Below are positions 1-8,944 of a DNA stretch of 8,944 bases, piece after piece (positions within the stretch are counted from its first letter, which is position 1; every line of letters starts with the position of its first letter). Position numbers and translations under genes: made by a program. This DNA is from Burkholderiaceae bacterium (GTDB lineage Bacteria; Pseudomonadota; Gammaproteobacteria; Burkholderiales; Burkholderiaceae_E). The notes under the pieces were generated by a model, which was not told the origin of the DNA, did not search any database, and saw only the letters and a program-made list of their open reading frames with translations. Where the stretch lies: the NCBI GenBank assembly GCA_019428955.1, contig JAHYJF010000142.1, positions 1 to 8,944 of the forward strand, written 5' to 3'.

Positions 1-810
1 CGGGTACAGGTCGTTGAGGTCCGAGGTGGCGAAGCGCCCGCCGTCGAGCGGCACCAGCGGCCGCAGTTCAGGCGGCAGCACGGGCAGCACTTCCATGACC
101 ATCCACTCGGGCTTGATCCCGGAGCGCTGGAAACCCTCCAAAACCTTGAGGCGCTTGGCGAATTTCTTGATCTTCGCTTCCGACCCGGTCGCCGCGAGTT
201 CGGCGCGCAGGGTTTCGATCTCGCGCGAGATGTCGATGGTGCGCAGCAGTTCGCGCACCGCCTCGGCGCCCATCAGGGCCCGGAAGTCGTCGCCGTATTC
301 ATTGGCCTTGGCAAGATAGTCATCCTCGGTCATCAGCTGGCCGCGCTTGAGCGGCGTCATGCCCGGATCGACCACCACGAAGGCTTCGAAGTACAGCACC
401 CGCTCGATGTCGCGCAGCGTCATGTCGAGCACCATCCCGAGGCGCGAAGGCAGCGACTTCAGGAACCAGATGTGCGCGATCGGCGAGGCCAGTTCGATGT
501 GGCCCATGCGCTCGCGGCGTACCTTGGCCAGCGTCACCTCGACGCCGCACTTCTCGCAGATTACGCCGCGGTGCTTGAGACGCTTGTACTTGCCGCACAG
601 ACACTCGTAGTCCTTGATCGGGCCAAAGATCTTGGCGCAGAACAGGCCTTCGCGTTCCGGTTTGAAGGTCCGGTAGTTTATGGTCTCGGGCTTGCGGACT
701 TCGCCAAACGACCACGAACGGATCTTGTCAGGTGAGGCGAGCCCCACCTTGATCACGTCGAACTGCCTTTCTTCCTGGACCTGCTTGAACAGATCGAGCA
801 AAGCTTTCAT
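1..810 (-). CDS. rpoC: RNA polymerase subunit beta' (N-terminal 270 codons; runs off the left edge)
   Basis: This is the largest subunit of RNA polymerase, which forms the catalytic core with beta. Only residues 1-270 of a roughly 1400-residue protein are present; the active-site Asp triad (NADFDGD) lies outside the window. The start MKALLDLFKQVQ is typical of Betaproteobacteria. The N-terminal zinc-binding site is intact, with Cys70, Cys72, Cys85 and Cys88 at the same numbers as in E. coli. Recognisable conserved blocks are RSWSFGEV (31-38), KPETINYRTFKPE (40-52), RRERMGHIELASP and the stretch VPLDGGRFATSDLNDLY just before the edge. The ATG at 808-810 follows GGGAG at 817-821 with six bases between. 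It lies 33 bases after rpoB, so the two are cotranscribed. One oddity: the last visible codon is CCG (Pro) where the family has an almost invariant Arg. Identity is certain; only the edge residue is doubtful. Confidence 0.98.
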   Translation of the reverse strand, partial: MKALLDLFKQVQEERQFDVIKVGLASPDKIRSWSFGEVRKPETINYRTFKPEREGLFCAKIFGPIKDYECLCGKYKRLKHRGVICEKCGVEVTLAKVRRERMGHIELASPIAHIWFLKSLPSRLGMVLDMTLRDIERVLYFEAFVVVDPGMTPLKRGQLMTEDDYLAKANEYGDDFRALMGAEAVRELLRTIDISREIETLRAELAATGSEAKIKKFAKRLKVLEGFQRSGIKPEWMVMEVLPVLPPELRPLVPLDGGRFATSDLNDLYP

Positions 811-843
811 GAACTGCTCCCTACCCTGCTAGTGCGGGTGTCA

Positions 844-4974
<4,131 letters not shown>

Positions 4975-4979
4975 GAGCA

Positions 4980-4983
4980 CTCC
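4980..4983 (-). promoter_or_regulatory. rpoB ribosome-binding site (decides the start)
   Basis: On the minus strand GGAG sits five bases before the ATG at 4972-4974. The alternative upstream ATG at 4990-4992 is preceded by GTCCCTGC, which has no purine-rich motif. This supports the shorter beta subunit beginning MTKAVPYSF. Confidence 0.7.
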
Positions 4984-5106
4984 ATGTGTCATGCAGGGAC
5001 TGAAAGCAGGGCGCTCGAGAGCGGCGCCGCCTTGGCACCACGCGCAAACGCCCGGTCTTCAGTTCCCGCTCGCCGCTTCGCCGCCTCACCCGGCGAAACA
5101 GACGCG

Positions 5107-5148
5107 AAAACCCGGCGGGGCCGCTCTCCGAGAAGAGCGGCTGCCGGG
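5107..5148 (-). terminator. Attenuator-like hairpin between rplL and rpoB
   Basis: On the minus strand an eight-pair stem GCCGCTCT/AGAGCGGC (5134-5141 with 5120-5127) closes a six-base loop. An outer arm CCCGGC/GCCGGG (5143-5148 with 5111-5116) extends it across a small asymmetric bulge. Four T's follow at once (5107-5110). This has the form of a Rho-independent terminator reading toward rpoB, with a short T-tract that would let part of the polymerases through. A partial terminator between rplL and rpoB is known in E. coli, where it makes stalk proteins more abundant than beta and beta'. That this one works the same way is inference; it could also be an RNase processing site. Confidence 0.7.
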
Positions 5149-5172
5149 GATCGAAAAACGCAATAAAACAAG

Positions 5173-5547
5173 TTACTTGAGCTCGACTTTCGCGCCTGCG
5201 TCCTCGAGTTGCTTCTTGAGCGCCTCGGCGTCGGCCTTGCTGATGCCTTCCTTGACCGCCTTCGGTGCGCCATCGACCAGGTCCTTGGCTTCCTTCAGAC
5301 CCAGCGCGGTGGCGGCCCGAACGACCTTGATGACCTCGACCTTGCGCTCGCCGGTGGCGGCCAGGATCACGGTGAACTCGGTCTGCTCTTCGGCCGGGGC
5401 CGCAGCAGCAGCAGCCGGAGCCGCAGCCGCGACAGCGGCAGCCGCCGAAACGCCAAACTTTTCTTCCATCTGCTTGATCAGTTCGGACAGGTCGAGAACC
5501 GACATGCTGGACACTGCTTCAAGGATGTCTTCTTTGCTGATTGCCAT
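5173..5547 (-). CDS. rplL: Large ribosomal subunit protein bL12 (L7/L12)
   Basis: The ribosomal stalk protein, present in several copies as dimers bound to the C-terminal helix of L10; it recruits and stimulates the translation GTPases. At 124 residues it is of normal length. The N-terminal dimerisation and L10-binding domain spans about residues 1-33 (MAISKEDILEAVSSMSVLDL onward). An alanine-rich flexible hinge covers about 34-52. The globular C-terminal domain, about 53-124, contains the factor-binding region with KVEVIKVVR and LGLKEAKDLVDGAPK. The start ATG at 5545-5547 is preceded by GGAG (5555-5558) with seven bases between. It lies 60 bases after rplJ, and the two are normally co-translated from one mRNA controlled by the L10 leader. 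The low-complexity alanine stretch is the expected hinge, not an anomaly. Confidence 0.98.
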   Translation of the reverse strand: MAISKEDILEAVSSMSVLDLSELIKQMEEKFGVSAAAAVAAAAPAAAAAAPAEEQTEFTVILAATGERKVEVIKVVRAATALGLKEAKDLVDGAPKAVKEGISKADAEALKKQLEDAGAKVELK

Positions 5548-5607
5548 TTGAATACTCCGTTCGATGCTAATTGGGTGTTGTCTGGATATCGTTTCCGGGA
5601 CGGGGGC

Positions 5608-6138
5608 TTACGCCGCCGTCTGTTCCTTCTGGTCACGCACTGCAGCCAGCACCCGGACAAAGCGTCCCGGCACTTCATTGAGTGTGCGAACAAACTGAAC
5701 GATCGGCGCCTGCATGGTGCCAAGCAGTCTTGCCAGGAGTTCTTCACGGCTGAGCAGCATCGCCAGCGCCTTTACGCCATTCGCATCTAGTGACACGTTT
5801 GGCAGGGCACCGGCTTTCAGCACCAGCTTGTCGTTCCCCTTGGCGAAGCTGTTAAGCACCTTCGCACACGACACGGGATCGCTCGACATGCCATAGATCA
5901 GCGGCCCGACCAGTTGGTCGGCCAGCTTTTCGAACGGCGTGCCGGTAATCGCGCGACGTGCCAGCGTGTTTTTCAACACGCGCAGGTACACGCCCGACTC
6001 CCGCGCCTGCTTGCGCAGTGCGGTGATCGAACCGACTTCCAGACCACGGTACTCAGCGACCACAATCGCCTGAGCCTTCGCCACTTCAGCGGCGATCTCT
6101 TCGACGACGGCAACCTTCTCTGTACGCTTGAGAGCCAC
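5608..6138 (-). CDS. rplJ: Large ribosomal subunit protein uL10
   Basis: L10 anchors L7/L12 dimers to the 23S rRNA stalk base and, as the L10-L12 complex, represses its own mRNA by binding the leader. The 176 residues compare with 165 in E. coli. The N-terminal rRNA-binding domain has EYRGL (29-33) and RVLKNTLARRA (53-63). The C-terminal helix that docks L12, about 133-170, includes LLARLLGTMQAPIVQFVRTL. The start is GTG (6136-6138), reading MALKRTEKV, with GGAGG (6145-6149) six bases upstream. The stop TAA is 60 bases before rplL. The 365 bases before it hold the regulatory leader. Confidence 0.97.
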   Translation of the reverse strand: MALKRTEKVAVVEEIAAEVAKAQAIVVAEYRGLEVGSITALRKQARESGVYLRVLKNTLARRAITGTPFEKLADQLVGPLIYGMSSDPVSCAKVLNSFAKGNDKLVLKAGALPNVSLDANGVKALAMLLSREELLARLLGTMQAPIVQFVRTLNEVPGRFVRVLAAVRDQKEQTAA

Positions 6139-6144
6139 GGTCTA

Positions 6145-6149
6145 CCTCC
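6145..6149 (-). promoter_or_regulatory. Strong Shine-Dalgarno before the GTG start of rplJ
   Basis: GGAGG lies six bases upstream of the GTG start codon on the minus strand. A full-strength ribosome-binding site paired with a weaker start codon fits a gene whose initiation is the point of feedback control. The control role is inferred from the L10 leader further upstream. Confidence 0.75.
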
Positions 6150-6185
6150 AGGTGATGGTCGTTGGCGCCATCTGGCCGATACCCC

Positions 6186-6199
6186 GGGCGCTAGCGCCC
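6186..6199. repeat. Perfect 14-base palindrome in the rplJ leader
   Basis: GGGCGCTAGCGCCC is its own reverse complement and could fold as a six-pair GC hairpin with a two-base turn or, more likely in RNA, a five-pair stem with four-base loop. It is about 47 bases upstream of the rplJ start, between the L10 leader and the ribosome-binding site. Its role is unknown; it might help long-range folding that exposes or hides the ribosome-binding site. Confidence 0.6.
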
Positions 6200-6306
6200 A
6201 TGGCAACGGTGACAACACCTCCGACCGCTACAACACGGCGACCGAGTCCGAGTTCACGAAGCACCGCAGTATTGAACCGAGATTGCAACTGAAACCCTTT
6301 TTTCGG

Positions 6307-6413
6307 GACCGCCATCTGCGCAGGGTGGATTGGGCATCGGCCGGTAGCCTCCGCTTCACCCCGATTAACGGCCTTGGACAAGATGTCCGTGACCTCCCTG
6401 CGGTCTTTGACAA
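6307..6413 (-). promoter_or_regulatory. L10 leader (ribosomal protein L10-L12 autoregulatory RNA element)
   Basis: In the mRNA, TTGTCAAAGACCGCAGGG (6396-6413) opens the element, and CCCTGCGCAGATGGCGGTC (6307-6325) closes it. GACCG pairs with CGGTC and CAGGG with CCCTG, leaving an asymmetric internal loop containing GCAGATGG on one side, the layout of the kink-turn bound by L10. Between them are two arms: GGACA/TGTCC with a three-base loop (6376-6388), and ATCGG/CCGAT (6336-6340 with 6361-6365). The location directly upstream of rplJ and the conserved TGTCAAAGACCG start match the known L10 leader family. Binding of the L10-L12 complex here would repress rplJL translation. I judged this by eye; a covariance-model search would settle it. 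Confidence 0.8.
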
Positions 6414-6496
6414 CCCGCCCGAGCGGCGCCTCATTCGAACCCTTGACAGGTTCTGCGGGGCTCCGCGCAAGCGGCCCAAAGTCCTTCTGTTCCTGC

Positions 6497-6520
6497 CGAC
6501 CTCTCAACCAGCCGAGGTCG
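6497..6520 (-). repeat. Inverted repeat spanning the rplA stop codon
   Basis: On the minus strand CGACCTC (6514-6520) pairs with GAGGTCG (6497-6503) across a ten-base loop that contains the rplA TGA stop. No T-tract follows, so it does not look like an intrinsic terminator. It may protect the 3' end of the rplKA message or mark a processing point; this is inference. Confidence 0.5.
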
Positions 6521-7211
6521 CGGCAAATACGCCCGGGTCGACGCGCACGCCGATACCCATCGTGCTCGAAACCGCTACCTTGCGCAGGTAGATGCCTTTC
6601 GAGTTCGCCGGCTTGGCGCGACTAAGCGCGCTAACCAACGCCTTCAGATTCGATTCGAGCGCCTCGTTTTCGAACGACGCACGACCGATGGTGGCGTGAA
6701 CGATCCCGGCCTTGTCGGTGCGGTACTGCACCTGGCCAGCCTTCGCGTTCTTCACCGCGGTGGCGACGTCGGGGGTAACCGTGCCCACCTTCGGGTTGGG
6801 CATCAGGCCCCGGGGACCGAGAATCTGTCCCAGGCCGCCGACCACGCGCATCGCATCGGGCGAAGCGATCACGATGTCGAAATTGAGGTTCCCGGCCTTG
6901 ACCTGCTCTGCCAGATCTTCCATGCCGACGATGTCGGCGCCGGCGGCTTTGGCCTGCTCGGCCTTCTCGCCCTGGGTGAAGACCGCGACCCGGACCGTCT
7001 TGCCGGTGCCGGCCGGCATCACGACGGCGCCGCGGACCACCTGGTCCGACTTGCGGGCGTCGATGCCGAGCTGCACGGCGACGTCGATCGATTCGTCGAA
7101 CTTGGCCTTCGCGCATTCCTTGACGAGGCTGAGAGCATCAGCCAGCGGCAGGACCTTGCTGCGGTCGACCTTGGCCTGGTTGGCCTTTACGCGTTTGGAG
7201 AGCCGAGCCAT
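6504..7211 (-). CDS. rplA: Large ribosomal subunit protein uL1
   Basis: L1 forms the mobile L1 protuberance near the E site, binds 23S rRNA helices 76-78, and in many bacteria represses the rplKA message by binding near the rplK start. It has 235 residues, the normal length. Domain I (rRNA-binding) is formed by the two ends and domain II by the middle. Signature LGPRGLMPNPKVGTV lies at 131-145, and the C-terminal part has KGIYLRKVAVSSTMGIG (205-221), a conserved family end. The ATG (7209-7211) directly abuts the TAA stop of rplK, and its GGAGG ribosome-binding site lies inside the last codons of rplK, implying translational coupling. The next gene, rplJ, starts only after a 365-base leader. 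Confidence 0.98.
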   Translation of the reverse strand: MARLSKRVKANQAKVDRSKVLPLADALSLVKECAKAKFDESIDVAVQLGIDARKSDQVVRGAVVMPAGTGKTVRVAVFTQGEKAEQAKAAGADIVGMEDLAEQVKAGNLNFDIVIASPDAMRVVGGLGQILGPRGLMPNPKVGTVTPDVATAVKNAKAGQVQYRTDKAGIVHATIGRASFENEALESNLKALVSALSRAKPANSKGIYLRKVAVSSTMGIGVRVDPGVFAATSAG

Positions 7212-7643
7212 TTATACCCCCTCCACAATGATGCCCATGCTGCGGGCCGAGCCGGCGACGGTGCGAACCGCGGCATCGAGATCGGCGGCAGTCAGGTCTG
7301 GCATCTTGGTCTTGGCAATTTCTTCAGCCTGGGCACGGGTAATGGTGCCCACCTTGGCGGTGTGCGGCGTTGCCGAGCCCTTTTCAATCTTGGCCGCCTT
7401 CTTGATCAGGATCGACGCCGGGGGCGTCTTCATGATGAAGGTGAAGCTCTTGTCGGCGTAAGCCGTGATCACCACCGGAATCGGCAGGCCGGGCTCCAGA
7501 CCCTGGGTCTGGGCATTGAAGGCCTTGCAGAATTCCATGATGTTCAGGCCGCGCTGGCCCAGAGCCGGACCGATCGGCGGCGCCGGGTTGGCCTTGCCAG
7601 CTGGCACTTGCAGCTTGACAAAGCCGACGATTTTCTTCGCCAT
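7212..7643 (-). CDS. rplK: Large ribosomal subunit protein uL11
   Basis: L11 binds the GTPase-associated region of 23S rRNA at the stalk base, contacts elongation factors and is needed for RelA-dependent stringent signalling. The 143 residues match the family length. The N-terminal domain has the proline-rich loop with NPAPPIGPALGQRGLNIMEF (19-38). The C-terminal rRNA-binding domain, about 76-143, includes KTPPAS and GSARSMGI (131-138). The ATG at 7641-7643 follows GAGGAG (7651-7656) with seven bases between. Its stop touches the rplA start. The 119 bases between nusG and rplK carry no promoter I can recognise, although E. coli has one at this place. Confidence 0.98.
   Translation of the reverse strand: MAKKIVGFVKLQVPAGKANPAPPIGPALGQRGLNIMEFCKAFNAQTQGLEPGLPIPVVITAYADKSFTFIMKTPPASILIKKAAKIEKGSATPHTAKVGTITRAQAEEIAKTKMPDLTAADLDAAVRTVAGSARSMGIIVEGV
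7220..7224 (-). promoter_or_regulatory. rplA ribosome-binding site inside the rplK coding end
   Basis: GGAGG in the Glu-Gly codons at the end of rplK lies eight bases before the rplA ATG, with the rplK TAA stop in between. Ribosomes finishing L11 are placed to restart on L1. Confidence 0.75.
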
Positions 7644-7682
7644 TTAACTACTCCTCGTTGCGAGTTCTAACGCGCTTTTCGG

Positions 7683-7692
7683 CAGCCGGCTG
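7683..7692. repeat. Ten-base palindrome in the nusG-rplK spacer
   Basis: CAGCCGGCTG is a perfect palindrome in the 119-base spacer. Flanking TTTCGGC (7677-7683) and GCCGAAA (7736-7742) could also pair with each other over a long distance. No T-tract follows, and I can assign no function. Confidence 0.35.
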
Positions 7693-7762
7693 GCACACCT
7701 ACTGACGCTCCTCATCCGGAAACCACCGGCCTCACGCCGAAACGGCCCCGAAACCTCTTTCC

Positions 7763-8296
7763 TCAGGTCTTCTCGACCTGGGAAAACTCAAGCTCCACCG
7801 GCGTGGAACGACCAAAGATCGTCACCGACACCCGCAGGCGGCTCTTTTCGTAATTCACTTCCTCGACGTTACCGTTGAAATCGTTGAACGGGCCTTCCTT
7901 GACGCGGACCATTTCACCGACTTCGAACAACACCTTGGGCTTGGGCTTCTCGACCCCTTCCTGCATCTGGGCCAGGATCTTCTCGACTTCCTCGTCGGAA
8001 ATCGGCGACGGCTTGTGTCCCGAACCGCCGACAAACCCGGTGACCTTGGCGGTGTGCTTGATCAGGTGCCAGCTGTCGTCGTCCATCTCCATTTCGACGA
8101 AGACGTAGCCCGGGAAGAAGCTGCGCTCGCTGACCGCGCGCTGCCCGTTCTTCATCTCGACGACTTCTTCGGTGGGCACCAGGATCCGGCCGAACTTATC
8201 CTCCATTCCGGCGCGCGCAATCCGCTCCAGGATGGCACGCCTGACGCTCTTCTCCATCCCGGAGTAAGCGTGAACCACATACCAGTGCATGCCCAT
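7763..8296 (-). CDS. nusG: Transcription elongation and antitermination factor NusG
   Basis: NusG binds the beta' clamp helices, suppresses pausing, and its KOW domain contacts either Rho or ribosomal protein S10. It has 177 residues compared with 181 in E. coli. The NGN domain covers about residues 1-115, with WYVVHAYSGMEKSV (5-18), LVPTEEVVEM and the conserved FFPGYVFVEM (60-69). The KOW domain covers about 125-177, with FEVGEMVRVKEGPFNDFNG and a FGRSTPVELEFSQVEKT end. The ATG at 8294-8296 directly follows the secE TAG stop, and AAGGGG in the secE tail can serve as the ribosome-binding site. An alternative ATG two codons later (8288-8290) would give MHWYVV and cannot be excluded. secE and nusG are almost always paired. 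Confidence 0.98.
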   Translation of the reverse strand: MGMHWYVVHAYSGMEKSVRRAILERIARAGMEDKFGRILVPTEEVVEMKNGQRAVSERSFFPGYVFVEMEMDDDSWHLIKHTAKVTGFVGGSGHKPSPISDEEVEKILAQMQEGVEKPKPKVLFEVGEMVRVKEGPFNDFNGNVEEVNYEKSRLRVSVTIFGRSTPVELEFSQVEKT

Positions 8297-8680
8297 CTAC
8301 CCCTTCCAACCAAGCGCGAGATCGTAGAGTCCCCACTCGAGCAGCTTGTCGACCACCCAGAGGAACAACGCCATCGCCACCACGAACGCAAAGACGATCA
8401 TGGTCATCTGCGTGGTTTCCTTGCGCGTCGGCCAGACCACACGGCCCGTCTCGGCCCACGAATCCTTCGCGAAGGCGAAGAACCGCTGTCCCGGCGACGA
8501 CGTCATGCCCACCAGAGAGCCGGCCACCAGGCCGCCCAGCACCGAGCCGACCCGCGCGATCGCCGGCAGCTGGTCGAGCATGTAGAAGCCCACCAACCCC
8601 GCTACGACCAGCGCAATCGCAAGCATGACCTTGGCGCGATCCGCCGCGCTGGTTACCGTTTCTACGTTCTGGTTCGCCAT
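8297..8680 (-). CDS. secE: Preprotein translocase subunit SecE
   Basis: SecE clamps the SecY channel in the inner membrane and is essential for Sec-dependent export. At 127 residues it equals the E. coli length. Three membrane segments are visible: about 18-36 (VMLAIALVVAGLVGFYML), about 43-59 (glycine- and valine-rich) and about 92-114 (MTMIVFAFVVAMALFLWVV). Between the last two is the conserved cytoplasmic amphipathic helix with KDSWAETGRVVWPTRKET (72-89), the family signature. I chose the ATG at 8678-8680, reading MANQNVETV, with AGGA (8686-8689) five bases upstream. The frame opens further to 8740, but that would overlap the tRNA-Trp 3' end. The stop abuts the nusG start. Confidence 0.97.
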   Translation of the reverse strand: MANQNVETVTSAADRAKVMLAIALVVAGLVGFYMLDQLPAIARVGSVLGGLVAGSLVGMTSSPGQRFFAFAKDSWAETGRVVWPTRKETTQMTMIVFAFVVAMALFLWVVDKLLEWGLYDLALGWKG

Positions 8681-8710
8681 TTCATTCCTACTTTCGAGTG
8701 CCGGGCGCGG

Positions 8711-8786
8711 TGGCAGGGGCAGAGGGAATCGAACCCCCAACCTTCGGTTTTGGAGACCGACGCTCTGCCAGTTGAGCTATGCCCCT
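8711..8786 (-). tRNA. tRNA-Trp (anticodon CCA)
   Basis: The 76-base cloverleaf is complete. The acceptor stem is AGGGGCA/TGCCCCT, the D-arm GCTC/GAGC, and the anticodon stem TCGGT/ACCGA with loop CTCCAAA, giving anticodon CCA. The T-arm is GGGGG/CCCTC (one G-U pair) with loop TTCGATT. The discriminator G is followed by a genome-encoded CCA. It sits between tuf and secE, 30 bases from each, as in many proteobacteria, so it is probably cut out of a tuf-tRNA-secE transcript or has its own weak promoter. Confidence 0.97.
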
Positions 8787-8816
8787 ACGCGAATCGATTC
8801 CCCCGGCGCTATGCGC

Positions 8817-8944
8817 TTATTCGATGACCTTGGCGACGACGCCGGCGCCGACGGTGCGGCCACCTTCGCGAATCGCAAAGCGCAGACCCTGCTCCATCGC
8901 GATCGGCGCCAGCAGCGTCACCACCATCTTCACGTTGTCACCAG
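8817..8944 (-). CDS. tuf: Elongation factor Tu (C-terminal 42 codons; runs off the right edge)
   Basis: EF-Tu is the GTPase that delivers aminoacyl-tRNA to the ribosome. Only the end of the beta-barrel domain III is present: GDNVKMVVTLLAPIAMEQ, then GLRFAIREGGRTVGAGVVAKVIE and a TAA stop at 8817-8819. The GLRFAIREGGRTVGAGVVAK block is diagnostic of EF-Tu. The GTPase domain lies beyond the window. The location before tRNA-Trp and secE suggests the tufB-type copy; many Betaproteobacteria carry two nearly identical tuf genes. Confidence 0.96.
   Translation of the reverse strand, partial: GDNVKMVVTLLAPIAMEQGLRFAIREGGRTVGAGVVAKVIE

Larger units (their letters stand above)
6139..6503 (-). other. 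rplA-rplJ intercistronic leader region
   Basis: This 365-base gene-free stretch contains, in mRNA order, a hairpin at the rplA end, the L10-leader-like element, and about 165 bases down to the rplJ ribosome-binding site that include a perfect 14-base palindrome. In E. coli the equivalent gap also carries a promoter; I could not identify a convincing -35/-10 pair here. A minus-strand frame stays open through most of it (6142-6507) but matches no protein I recognise and overlaps the structured RNA, so I do not call it a gene. Confidence 0.85.

Noticed and set aside
4975..4992. Upstream ATG adding MTHGVL to RpoB
   Set aside because: No ribosome-binding site precedes it, while GGAG lies before the second ATG; the extra residues do not match the family start.
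5390..5450. Alanine-codon repeat tract in rplL, a possible expanded repeat
   Set aside because: An alanine-rich hinge of this length is normal for L7/L12 and the gene has ordinary overall length.
6443..6448. Plus-strand TTGACA resembling a -35 box
   Set aside because: No -10-like hexamer lies at the right distance and no plus-strand gene follows. It is part of a small GAACC/GGTTC inverted repeat in the leader.
6142..6507. A 121-codon minus-strand frame running through the rplA-rplJ gap
   Set aside because: It covers the L10 leader, where conservation is explained by RNA structure. It has no clear ribosome-binding site, overlaps the end of rplA and resembles no protein I know.
7644..7762. 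Possible rplK promoter in the nusG-rplK spacer
   Set aside because: E. coli has a promoter here, but I found no -35/-10 pair with acceptable spacing; the best -10-like TTAGAA has no partner.
8681..8740. Upstream extension of secE by 20 codons
   Set aside because: It would begin inside the tRNA-Trp 3' half and read a proline-rich non-conserved stretch; the ATG at 8680 has its own ribosome-binding site and gives the usual 127 residues.

Overview
The window is a textbook bacterial transcription/translation locus read entirely on the minus strand. In transcription order (right to left) it holds: 3' end of tuf (EF-Tu), tRNA-Trp(CCA), secE, nusG, rplK (L11), rplA (L1), an L10-type leader, rplJ (L10), rplL (L7/L12), an attenuator-like hairpin, rpoB (beta) and the 5' part of rpoC (beta'), which runs off the left edge. 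This order is the classical proteobacterial secE-nusG-rplKAJL-rpoBC arrangement. The sequence is GC-rich. The beta and beta' proteins read like Betaproteobacteria: the RpoC start MKALLDLFKQVQ, the RpoB N-terminus with TEKKRIRKSFAKR and LLATQIESY, and an RpoB of about 1376 residues. I cannot name a genus.

Region by region: 1-810 is rpoC codons 1-270. 811-843 is a short spacer with the rpoC ribosome-binding site. 844-4974 is rpoB. 4975-5172 is a spacer with a GC-rich hairpin followed by four T's, reading toward rpoB. 5173-5547 is rplL and 5608-6138 is rplJ, which has a GTG start behind a strong Shine-Dalgarno. 6139-6503 is a 365-base leader with an L10-leader-like stem containing a kink-turn-like internal loop. 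6504-7211 is rplA and 7212-7643 is rplK, whose stop codon abuts the rplA start. 7644-7762 is a spacer with no recognisable promoter. 7763-8296 is nusG and 8297-8680 is secE, again with stop abutting start. 8711-8786 is tRNA-Trp with encoded CCA. 8817 to the right edge is the end of tuf.

The genes work together as follows. EF-Tu and tRNA-Trp serve decoding. SecE is part of the Sec translocon. NusG couples RNA polymerase to ribosomes or Rho. L11, L1, L10 and L7/L12 form the ribosomal stalk and L1 protuberance. Beta and beta' are the RNA polymerase catalytic core. Regulation visible in the DNA is the L10 leader (feedback by L10-L12), translational coupling at two stop/start junctions, and the attenuator-like hairpin that would lower rpoBC transcription relative to rplJL.

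I found no mobile element, CRISPR array, toxin system or unfamiliar gene. The long open frames on the plus strand are antisense shadows of rpoB. The most useful second looks are the RNA structures in the two spacers and one odd residue, Pro at RpoC position 270, at the very edge of the window.
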